58,348 nt of DNA from Lujinxingiaceae bacterium (GTDB taxonomy: Bacteria > Myxococcota_A > Bradymonadia > Bradymonadales > Bradymonadaceae). The DNA lies in contig JACCWM010000092.1 in the NCBI GenBank assembly GCA_013697635.1, forward strand, positions 1-58,348, given 5' to 3'. A program made the position numbers and the translations under genes. A model generated the notes under the pieces. It was not told the origin of the DNA, searched no databases, and was given only the letters and a program-made list of their open reading frames with translations. This document shows, in pieces, positions 25,307-32,274 of the stretch (positions within the stretch are counted from its first letter, which is position 1; each line of letters begins with the position of its first letter).

Positions 25307-26170
25307 ATGAAGAACTTGATGATTGTTTTATTGGCGTCAGTCGCAATTCTTGCGACGGCGTGCGGCGATACGACCAATGACAACAACGCCACGACCAACA
25401 ACAACGCCACGACCAACAATGACAACAACTCCACTGCGGACACCGGCGACAACTTCGACGCCGACTCCGATGATACGACGACCAATCCGGGCGGGCAGGG
25501 GCCTCAGGCCGTCAACCTGGGCTCGGCAGGCAACTACGTCATCTTGTCCAAGGCCGGCATCTCGACGACCGGCACGACCGCGATCGTGGGAAACATCGGC
25601 GTGAGCCCCAACGGCGAGCCCTCGATCTCGGGCTTTGACCTGTTAACACCATGGTCGACGTTCACGACCTCGGCGCTGGTCACGGGAAATGTCTACTCGG
25701 TCGACTTCTCTGAGCCGACGCCGACCAATTTGGGAATCGCCGTGCTCGCCATGGAGGCAGCCTACACCGACGCGGCCGGGCGCACCCTGCCTGACGCCAC
25801 CGAGCTTGGCGACGGCACCGGTAATATCAACGCCATGACGATCAGCCCTGGTCTCTACAAGTGGAGCACGGGCGTCAACATCCCGATCGTGGTCACGCTC
25901 AACGGCGGCGTCAACGATGTCTGGATCTTTCAGATCGCCCAGGATCTCACAGTCGGCGACGGCGCGATCGTGACGCTGACCGGTGGCGCACGGGCCCAGA
26001 ACGTCTTCTGGCAGGTCGGCGGCCAGGTCACCCTGGGAACGACCTCGGACGTCAAGGGTATCCTGCTCTCTCAGACGCTGATCGAGATGAACACCGGCGC
26101 TAAGTTGCTTGGCCGTGCCTATGCCCAGACCGCGGTCACCCTTGACGCCAACGCCATCACGCAACCCTGA
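25307..26170 (+). CDS. DUF3494 ice-binding-like lipoprotein 1 (Asn/Thr spacer)
   Basis: A 287-residue lipoprotein. Signal peptide with lipobox ILATAC, lipidated Cys 19, followed by a roughly 50-residue Asn/Thr/Asp-rich spacer (TTNNNATTNNDNNS) and a C-terminal DUF3494 domain of about 200 residues. Family signature segments are clear: YVILSKAGISTTGTTAIVG, NIGVSP, ATELGDGTGNINAM, GLYKWSTGV, VWIFQIAQDLTVG, NVFWQVGGQVTLGTTS and GRAYAQTAVTLDANAITQP. In studied DUF3494 proteins the domain is a right-handed beta-solenoid that binds ice, but many homologues occur in non-cold bacteria with unknown ligands. AGGA precedes ATG 25307. Gly at +2 favours outer-membrane sorting. First of five tandem paralogues. 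Confidence 0.9.
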   Translation: MKNLMIVLLASVAILATACGDTTNDNNATTNNNATTNNDNNSTADTGDNFDADSDDTTTNPGGQGPQAVNLGSAGNYVILSKAGISTTGTTAIVGNIGVSPNGEPSISGFDLLTPWSTFTTSALVTGNVYSVDFSEPTPTNLGIAVLAMEAAYTDAAGRTLPDATELGDGTGNINAMTISPGLYKWSTGVNIPIVVTLNGGVNDVWIFQIAQDLTVGDGAIVTLTGGARAQNVFWQVGGQVTLGTTSDVKGILLSQTLIEMNTGAKLLGRAYAQTAVTLDANAITQP

Positions 26171-26176
26171 ACTCTC

Positions 26177-26217
26177 GAGGCGGCCAGCTCGGATCGTTTT
26201 CTGGCCGCCTCTCTTTT
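26177..26217 (+). terminator. Rho-independent terminator after DUF3494 gene 1
   Basis: GAGGCGGCCAG (26177-26187) pairs perfectly with CTGGCCGCCTC (26201-26211), followed by TCTTTT. Placed 6 bases after the stop codon, it separates gene 1 from gene 2. Confidence 0.8.
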
Positions 26218-26222
26218 GCATG

Positions 26223-26259
26223 ACAACCTGACCGGCGATGGCGATGCCGGACGTTGAAG
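26223..26259 (+). repeat. Leader element, copy 2
   Basis: ACAACCTGACCGGCGATGGC continuing to GCCGG and GTTGAAG: the counterpart of 25184-25214 with six extra bases in the loop. It sits just after the gene 1 terminator and about 90 bases before gene 2. Confidence 0.6.
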
Positions 26260-26349
26260 ACTCCAAAGGGCTCTTAAGGGAGACCTCTGCACCAAAGTCG
26301 CAAGCGGTATAACCGCAGGCAATCAACGCTTAACTGAGGAAAAAATATA

Positions 26350-27660
26350 ATGAAAAATCTAATGATTATCCTGATCGCATCGGCCGCACTTCTGGCGACG
26401 GCGTGTGGAGAAGATCCGACCAATGAGCAGAACAACCGCAACAACGGTGGCGATACCTCGACTGCCGACACGGTTGACCAAAACAATGACAATAATGACA
26501 ACAACGGCAACGACACCGGCGATGCCTTTACGGGCGATGACACGACCACGGGCGACACGGCCACGGGCGATGACACGGCCACGGGCGATGATGCTGGGGA
26601 CGACGCGATTGATGACGCAGGCGACGCCACCAACGACGATGCTGACGGCGACGCCAGCGAAGACGCCTCGCCCAGCCCGCCGAAGGTGACCTCCACCTTC
26701 CCGCGAGACACGGCGACCAAGATATCGCTCAACGTGTCGGTCACCGTGAGGTTCAGCGAGCTGATGGAAGAGGCGACCCTCAATGATGTGAGCTTCGTCT
26801 TGATGGACGGGCTGACCCTTGTGGAAAGCACAGTCACTTACGCGGGCAAAATGGCGACCCTGGTGCCGGACATGCTGCTGACTGCCAACACCACCTACAC
26901 CGCCACGGTCTCAACCGATGCGACGACCATGGCCGGCCTGGCCTTGGAGAATGCCAAGACATGGAGCTTCAAGACGATTGAAGCACCTGGCAGCGGCCAA
27001 CAGGCCGTCGATCTAGGATCGGCCGTGGACTATGTCATCTTGTCCAAGTCCGGCATCTCGACGACCGGAACCACGGCAATCGTGGGCGATATCGGCGTGA
27101 GCCCGGCCGCTGAGCCGGCGATCACCGGCTTCGACCTGGTCTCGCCATGGTCAACCTTTGCGACATCGGCTCTGATCGAGGGCAAGGTCTGGTCAGTGAG
27201 CTTCGATGAGCCGACGCCGACCAATCTGGGCGTCGCCGTGCTTGACATGGAGCACGCCTACGACGACGCCGCCGGGCGCACCCTGCCCGACTCCACCGAG
27301 CTTGGCGACGGAGACATCAATGGCATGACGCTCACCCCTGGCCTGCACAAGTGGGGAACGGGAGTCTCCTTTGCCAATGGCGTGACTCTCGACGGTGGCG
27401 CAAACGACGTCTTTATCTTCCAGATCGCCCAGAACCTGACCGTCGGAAACGGCGCCATGGTAACCTTGGCCGGTAACGTCAAGGCGGAGAACGTCTTCTG
27501 GCAGGTCGCCGGCGAGGTCACCCTGGGCACGACCGCAGACTTCAAGGGAATCCTGTTGTCCAAGACTCTGATCGCCATGGAGACCGGCGCCAAGCTGCTT
27601 GGCCGTGCTTATGCCCAGACCGCCGTCACCCTCGACGCCAACGCCGTAACCCAGCCGTAA
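26350..27660 (+). CDS. DUF3494 ice-binding-like lipoprotein 2 (Asp/Thr spacer + Ig-like domain)
   Basis: A 436-residue paralogue of the preceding gene. Lipobox LLATAC, Cys 19, then a long Asn/Asp/Thr-rich low-complexity spacer with repeats such as TGDDTATGDD, then a Big_5/SbsA-type Ig-like domain (about residues 112-210: VTSTFPRDTATKISLNVSVT, FSELMEEATL, VTYAGKMATLVPDMLL), and the C-terminal DUF3494 domain (about 220-436). The DUF3494 part is very close to that of gene 1, including its nucleotide sequence at the 3' end, implying recent duplication. GAGGA precedes the start. The Ig-like domain adds length and rigidity and would place the DUF3494 domain farther from the outer membrane. Confidence 0.9.
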   Translation: MKNLMIILIASAALLATACGEDPTNEQNNRNNGGDTSTADTVDQNNDNNDNNGNDTGDAFTGDDTTTGDTATGDDTATGDDAGDDAIDDAGDATNDDADGDASEDASPSPPKVTSTFPRDTATKISLNVSVTVRFSELMEEATLNDVSFVLMDGLTLVESTVTYAGKMATLVPDMLLTANTTYTATVSTDATTMAGLALENAKTWSFKTIEAPGSGQQAVDLGSAVDYVILSKSGISTTGTTAIVGDIGVSPAAEPAITGFDLVSPWSTFATSALIEGKVWSVSFDEPTPTNLGVAVLDMEHAYDDAAGRTLPDSTELGDGDINGMTLTPGLHKWGTGVSFANGVTLDGGANDVFIFQIAQNLTVGNGAMVTLAGNVKAENVFWQVAGEVTLGTTADFKGILLSKTLIAMETGAKLLGRAYAQTAVTLDANAVTQP

Positions 27661-27682
27661 TTACACCGGCGTGCGGTCGTGA

Positions 27683-27707
27683 GCCCTTGTAGAACGAGGG
27701 CCGGTTT
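27683..27707 (+). terminator. Terminator-like hairpin after DUF3494 gene 2
   Basis: GCCCTTG (27683-27689) and CGAGGGC (27695-27701) pair around TAGAA with one G-T pair, followed by CGGTTTACT. A second possible stem GGCCGG/CCGGCC (27699-27731) overlaps. Moderate evidence for termination. Confidence 0.4.
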
Positions 27708-27768
27708 ACTAGCTCCAAAGCGCTGCCGGCCTTTCGACAGACGCCTACTTTCAAGAGGAAAGAAGTAA

Positions 27769-29124
27769 ATGAAAAATATCATCATCATCTTTGTCGCGTC
27801 TCTAGCCATGCTCACCACGGCATGCAATGAGACCTCAAGCGACAAGAAAATTGACAATACTCGGCCCGAAAACAACTACGACTTTTGTGAGGACATCAAC
27901 TGCCACATACCGGACGTCGGCGTGGTTGATGTCGGCGAAGACGTCATTGTCATTGAAGACGTCGCTGACGACGTCACCGAGGACGTGAGCGAAGACGTCG
28001 CCGAAGACGTGGGCCAAGACATCGTCGAGGAAGTGGGCCAAGACGTCGGCCAAGACATCGTCGAGGAAGTGGGCGAAGACGCCAGCCAAGACATCCTCGA
28101 AGATGTCCTCCCCGACGTTTCGATCAACGCGCCCTTCGTGCTTTCCACCGATCCCGAGCACGAGCAAGAGAATGTGCGATCAAACACCTTGATCAGCGCA
28201 ACCTTCAACGAGGAGATGGAGCCCACGACCTTCAATGAGTTCTCCTTCTTTGTGACGGACGGCACCGATTCGGTAACCGGTGAGATCAGCTATCTTAACG
28301 ACACGGTGACCTTCACGCCGGATATGCTCTTGGTGCCCGGCGCCACGTACATCGTCACAATCACGACCGGCGCAACGAATCTGGCCGGTGAGCCCATGGC
28401 TCTTGACGAGGAATGGGAGTTCACTATCGCTGCCGAGCCGCGTGGACCGGGCATGATCGATCTTGGCCTGGCGGGCAACTTCACGCTGTTGTCCAAGACC
28501 GGAATCACCGCCACGGGCGCAGCCGGTACCTCCGTAGAGGGCGACATGGGTGTCAGCCCGATCGATCACACCTCGATCACCGGATTTGGCATGCCCAACC
28601 TTCCCGATCCCAACCTGGTCACCTCTACGACCTCGCCGCTGGTGACCGGTGACATCTATGCCGCCAACTTCGGCGAACCGACGCCGGCCTATTTGACCAC
28701 CGCGATCAGCGACATGGAGACGGCTTTTACCAACAAAGCCCACGGCACACCGGACACCACGGAGTTGGGTGCCGGCAAGCTCGACGGCTTGAGCTTTAGT
28801 CCCGGCCTGCACGTTTGGAGCACAAATGTCACGGTCGACACCTTTTTCACGCTCGAAGGTGGCTCCAACGACACCTGGATCTTCCAGATCGAGCAAGAAC
28901 TGATCGTCGGCGACGCTGCCACGATGCTCCTGGGACCGGGGATCAAGGCTGAGAACATCTTCTGGCAGGTCACCGGCCAGGTCACCCTGGACACCAACAC
29001 GGAGTTCCACGGCATCCTGATCGGTAAGACGGCGATCGTCATGAAGACCGGCGCCAAGTTTCAGGGCCGCGCCCTGGCGCAAACCGAGATCACGCTCGAC
29101 GCCAACGAGATCAAGGAGCCCTAA
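27769..29124 (+). CDS. DUF3494 ice-binding-like lipoprotein 3 (Val/Asp/Glu repeat + Ig-like domain)
   Basis: The longest paralogue, 451 residues. Lipobox MLTTAC with Asn at +2. The spacer is a striking periodic acidic-valine stretch (EDVSEDVAEDVGQDIVEEVG repeated with variations, about residues 55-118), encoded by recurrent GACGTC units. Then a Big_5-like Ig domain (LSTDPEHEQENVRSNTLISA, TFNEEMEPTTF, VTFTPDMLLVPGATY) and a DUF3494 domain that is more divergent than those of genes 1 and 2 (NFTLLSKTGITATGAAGTS, HVWSTNVTVDTFFTLEGG). AGAGGA precedes the ATG. The spacer is likely an extended acidic, possibly calcium-binding stalk (inference). Confidence 0.9.
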   Translation: MKNIIIIFVASLAMLTTACNETSSDKKIDNTRPENNYDFCEDINCHIPDVGVVDVGEDVIVIEDVADDVTEDVSEDVAEDVGQDIVEEVGQDVGQDIVEEVGEDASQDILEDVLPDVSINAPFVLSTDPEHEQENVRSNTLISATFNEEMEPTTFNEFSFFVTDGTDSVTGEISYLNDTVTFTPDMLLVPGATYIVTITTGATNLAGEPMALDEEWEFTIAAEPRGPGMIDLGLAGNFTLLSKTGITATGAAGTSVEGDMGVSPIDHTSITGFGMPNLPDPNLVTSTTSPLVTGDIYAANFGEPTPAYLTTAISDMETAFTNKAHGTPDTTELGAGKLDGLSFSPGLHVWSTNVTVDTFFTLEGGSNDTWIFQIEQELIVGDAATMLLGPGIKAENIFWQVTGQVTLDTNTEFHGILIGKTAIVMKTGAKFQGRALAQTEITLDANEIKEP

Positions 29125-29132
29125 AGCTCACA

Positions 29133-29179
29133 CCAGGTGCTGGGCGGGCGGTTCTCCGCCTGCCCCGCCCAGCACCTGG
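29133..29179 (+). terminator. Strong hairpin after DUF3494 gene 3
   Basis: A 16-bp perfect stem: CCAGGTGCTGGGCGGG (29133-29148) with CCCGCCCAGCACCTGG (29164-29179), 15-base loop. An alternative inner stem GGCGG/CCGCC also exists. No T-run follows, so it may slow or stop transcription or protect the mRNA end. It starts 8 bases after the stop codon. Confidence 0.6.
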
Positions 29180-29243
29180 GCATCACTTGCCTGGCACACG
29201 AATAAAATAATCCGCTCCACATCCGTTGAGAGGACAAAATCCC

Positions 29244-30266
29244 ATGAAAAACATCCTGATTGTCCTGATCGCCTCGCTCGCTCTTGGGGCTGTGGCCTGT
29301 ATTGACGACCCAAAAGCCAGCCAGTTCGACGATATTTCCTATACCACGGACATCGGCGATACTACCTCGGACTCGCCAGACACCGACGCCCCCAACGGCG
29401 ACGACATCGGCGATGTGTTGGTTGGCGCCGATACCGGCCCGGATACCGGGTCGGATGCCGACCTCGATGTCGGCGATGATGCTGGCAACGATGCCGACGA
29501 TGATGCCAGCAACGATGCCGGCGACGATGCCGATGCCAGCGCTGACACCAGCACGGACACCGGCAATGATGCCGGTGACGACCCCGCGCGCGGGCCGCTC
29601 ATCGTCGATCTGGGAACGGCCGGCGACTACGTCATTTTGGCGAGCACGGGGATCTCGGCCACCGTCGGCACCACCATTGTGGGCGATATCGGCGTGAGCC
29701 CGATCGCCAGCCCCGCAATCTCGGGCGCCTTTGCGCTGGCCGAGCCTCCGACAACCTTTACGACGTCGCCGATCGTGACCGGCAAGGTTTATGCCGCCAA
29801 CTTCGACGCGCCAACGCCCGATAATCTGCTCACCGCAATCGGCGCCATGGCGACAGCCTTCACCGACGCCGCAGGGCGCGCCACGCCGGATTTCGTCGAA
29901 CATGGCGACGGCACAGGAGACATTGACGGTCTCGATCTCGAGCCCGGCCTCTACAAGTGGAGCACGGGCGTCGAATTCGCCAACGACCTCACTTTGACCG
30001 GTGGCGCCAACGATGTCTGGATCTTCCAGGTCGCGGGAAATCTGCTGGTGGGAAGCGACGCGATAGTCACGCTGGCCGGCAATGCCCAGGCCAAAAATGT
30101 TTTCTGGCAGGTTGCCGGCAACGCAACCCTGGGTTCGCACTCGGACTTCAAGGGAATCCTGATCTGCATGACCGAAATCGTGATGCAAACCGGCGCCAAG
30201 TTTCACGGCCGCGCTCTGACCCAGACCGCGGTAACACTCGATGCCAACACTGTAACTCAACCCTGA
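29244..30266 (+). CDS. DUF3494 ice-binding-like lipoprotein 4 (Asp/Ala spacer)
   Basis: A 340-residue paralogue. Lipobox LGAVAC (Cys 19), then a roughly 90-residue Asp/Ala-rich spacer with units such as DDAGNDADDDASNDAGDDAD, and the DUF3494 domain directly after it, with no Ig-like domain. Domain landmarks: GDYVILASTGISATVGTT, TELGDG replaced by EHGDGTGDIDGL, VWIFQVAGNLLVG and GRALTQTAVTLDANTVTQP. ATG 29244 has GAGAGGA upstream; a start six codons earlier lacks a good site. Only 14 bases separate it from gene 5, so the two form an operon. Confidence 0.9.
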   Translation: MKNILIVLIASLALGAVACIDDPKASQFDDISYTTDIGDTTSDSPDTDAPNGDDIGDVLVGADTGPDTGSDADLDVGDDAGNDADDDASNDAGDDADASADTSTDTGNDAGDDPARGPLIVDLGTAGDYVILASTGISATVGTTIVGDIGVSPIASPAISGAFALAEPPTTFTTSPIVTGKVYAANFDAPTPDNLLTAIGAMATAFTDAAGRATPDFVEHGDGTGDIDGLDLEPGLYKWSTGVEFANDLTLTGGANDVWIFQVAGNLLVGSDAIVTLAGNAQAKNVFWQVAGNATLGSHSDFKGILICMTEIVMQTGAKFHGRALTQTAVTLDANTVTQP

Positions 30267-30280
30267 ACTCCGGATAAAAA

Positions 30281-31024
30281 ATGAAGAATATTACGCGTTT
30301 ACTTTCGATATCTCTTGCCACGGTCGTGCTCTCTGCTACGGCCTGCGGCTCCAACGACGGCCCGGACAACGTCGAACTCGGCAGCTCCGGCGATTTCGCC
30401 ATTTTGGCAAAATCGGGGATCTCAGTCACCGGCGCCAGCTTGATCGTGGGCGACGTGGGCCTGAGCCCGGCCGCCGCCGACGACATCACAGGCTTTGGTT
30501 TGACCGCCCCGGCGACCACATTTACGACCTCGGCGCTCGTCACCGGAAAGGTCTGGTCGGCCGACTACACCGCACCGACGCCGGCCAAGCTCACGGCCGC
30601 AGTCAGCGCCATGGAGACGGCCTACACCGACGCGGCCGGTCGCACCTCGCCAGACCACACCGAGCTTGGCGCCGGCAACATCGACGGGATGACCCTCAGC
30701 GCCGGCCTCTACAAGTGGGGCACGGGCGTCTCGATCCCCACGAGCGTCACCCTCGAGGGCGGCTCGAACGATGTCTTCATCTTCCAGATCGCCCAGAACC
30801 TCACGGTCGGAAACGGCGCGCGCGTCAAGCTCAGCGGCGGCGTCAAGGCCGAGAACGTCTACTGGCAGGTCGCCGGCCAGGCCACCATCGGCACGACCGC
30901 CGACTTCAGCGGCATCATCTTGTGCAAGACGCTGATCACGTTGAACACCGGCGCCAAGATGACCGGCCGCGCCCTGGCCCAGACCGCGGTCACCCTCAAT
31001 GCCACGGCCCTGACCAAGCCGTAA
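30281..31024 (+). CDS. DUF3494 ice-binding-like lipoprotein 5 (no spacer)
   Basis: The minimal paralogue, 247 residues. Signal peptide with lipobox VLSATAC (Cys 22) followed after only about ten residues (GSNDGPDNVE) by the DUF3494 domain: DFAILAKSGISVTGASLIVG, GLYKWGTGVSIPTSVTLEGG, VFIFQIAQNLTVG, NVYWQVAGQATIGTTAD, and GRALAQTAVTLNATALTKP. Lacking a stalk, it should lie flat against the membrane, unlike its four siblings. Transcribed with gene 4; its ribosome site is weak (GGATAAAAA). Ends the array; a small CCACG/CGTGG hairpin (31060-31072) follows. Confidence 0.9.
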   Translation: MKNITRLLSISLATVVLSATACGSNDGPDNVELGSSGDFAILAKSGISVTGASLIVGDVGLSPAAADDITGFGLTAPATTFTTSALVTGKVWSADYTAPTPAKLTAAVSAMETAYTDAAGRTSPDHTELGAGNIDGMTLSAGLYKWGTGVSIPTSVTLEGGSNDVFIFQIAQNLTVGNGARVKLSGGVKAENVYWQVAGQATIGTTADFSGIILCKTLITLNTGAKMTGRALAQTAVTLNATALTKP

Positions 31025-31138
31025 ACACTCAGGGATCAACGCAGGCGCCCGTTCCTGGACCACGCATCGTGGGTCATGTTAGCCTCGGGGGGCTACTTGG
31101 CCCGCTGATCGCTTGCTGATATTCCAGGATTAACCATC

Positions 31139-32203
31139 ATGAAGCTCTCTTGGTGCGTGCTTGCAGCGCTGCTCTTTGTTGTGGGCTGCGGCCCGGCCAC
31201 ACCGTCGCCGCAGCCCAGCGATGACTCCGGCTTACCCGACGCCGCGCACTCACCCGACATCGACGACAACAACAACTCAGCGAGCTGGAGGTGGATCGAG
31301 ATCGAAGGCAGCGCCTGTGGAAACGGCACGCCCACCGGACTTGGCATCTCCGAGGGCTCCGATCCATCACGCATGATGATCTTTTTTGCCGGCGGTGGCG
31401 CCTGCTGGGACACAGCGAGTTGTTATGTCTTCAATGCCGCCTCGCACATCGAGACGCGCTACGGCGAGCAGCGCTTTGCCTCCGATCTGGCGGCGATGCA
31501 AAACTCGGGGATTATCGACCGGGCAAGCGGCCCGTTTGCCGAGGCGACCTTTGTGTTTGTGCCCTATTGCACAGGCGATCTGCACGCCGGCGACGCCATC
31601 GGCTCCTACGACGCCTTCAACCCCAATCGCCTCGTGCATCACAAGGGCGCGGTCAATGTCGCCGCCTACTTGGGCCATCTCACGGCTGCCTATCCCGACG
31701 TCAGCGAGCTCTACGTGCTCGGCGTCAGCGCCGGAGGCTACGGAGCGGTGATCAACCAGCCGCGCATCCAGGCCGCCTACCCCGGCGCGCGTGTGCACGT
31801 GCTCTCGGACTGCTCGCCGATGGTGCAACCGCGCGACGGGCGCTGGGGCATGTGGAAGAGCGCGTGGAAGATGGCGTTTCCCGAGGGTTGCGACGGATGC
31901 GCCGACTCCTTTCCCGAACTCGCCGCCCATATCGTAGAGTCGAGCCCTAATAGCCGCTTTGGCCTGCTCGCCTGGCACGACGACGCCGTGGTCGCCGTCT
32001 TTTTTGCCTACCAGTCCGGCCTGGGCGCGGCCACTCGCAAGCTCATCGAGGACGTCTATCCCGGCCAGCCAGGCAGTCAGGCCTCGGCCTTTCACATGCC
32101 CGGCACCGAGCACGTCATGCTGCCGGACTACGAAACGCTCAAAGATCCCGATGGCCAGTCACTGCGAAGTTTCGTGCAGGCCTGGGTCGACGGGACCCAT
32201 TGA
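31139..32203 (+). CDS. Pectin acetylesterase/Notum-like lipoprotein hydrolase
   Basis: A 354-residue alpha/beta hydrolase of the pectinacetylesterase-Notum family, exported as a lipoprotein (LLFVVGCG lipobox). Family motifs: early MIFFAGGGACWDTASCY (oxyanion region), nucleophile GVSAGGYGA, a late Asp in LAWHDDAVVA and the His in MPGTEHVMLPDY. Conserved Cys pairs suggest disulfides. Relatives remove O-acetyl groups from pectin or a fatty acyl group from Wnt; here the substrate is unknown, possibly an acetylated polysaccharide. AGGA precedes the ATG. It lies 114 bases after the DUF3494 array in the same orientation and could be read through from it. Confidence 0.85.
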   Translation: MKLSWCVLAALLFVVGCGPATPSPQPSDDSGLPDAAHSPDIDDNNNSASWRWIEIEGSACGNGTPTGLGISEGSDPSRMMIFFAGGGACWDTASCYVFNAASHIETRYGEQRFASDLAAMQNSGIIDRASGPFAEATFVFVPYCTGDLHAGDAIGSYDAFNPNRLVHHKGAVNVAAYLGHLTAAYPDVSELYVLGVSAGGYGAVINQPRIQAAYPGARVHVLSDCSPMVQPRDGRWGMWKSAWKMAFPEGCDGCADSFPELAAHIVESSPNSRFGLLAWHDDAVVAVFFAYQSGLGAATRKLIEDVYPGQPGSQASAFHMPGTEHVMLPDYETLKDPDGQSLRSFVQAWVDGTH

Positions 32204-32225
32204 GAACTCGTGGGTGTTGAAGCGC

Positions 32226-32259
32226 ACCTCGGCGACGCAACTTCCCACCTCACCGAGGT
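32226..32259. terminator. Possible bidirectional terminator
   Basis: ACCTCGG (32226-32232) pairs with CCGAGGT (32253-32259) over a 20-base loop in the 71-base gap between two converging genes. No T-run. Confidence 0.35.
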
Positions 32260-32274
32260 TCTGAAGAAACGCCT

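Noticed and set aside
25307-31024. CRISPR or phage tail-fibre array interpretation of the repeated genes
   Set aside because: The repeats are full paralogous lipoprotein genes with individual signals, not short spaced repeats, and no phage genes are nearby.
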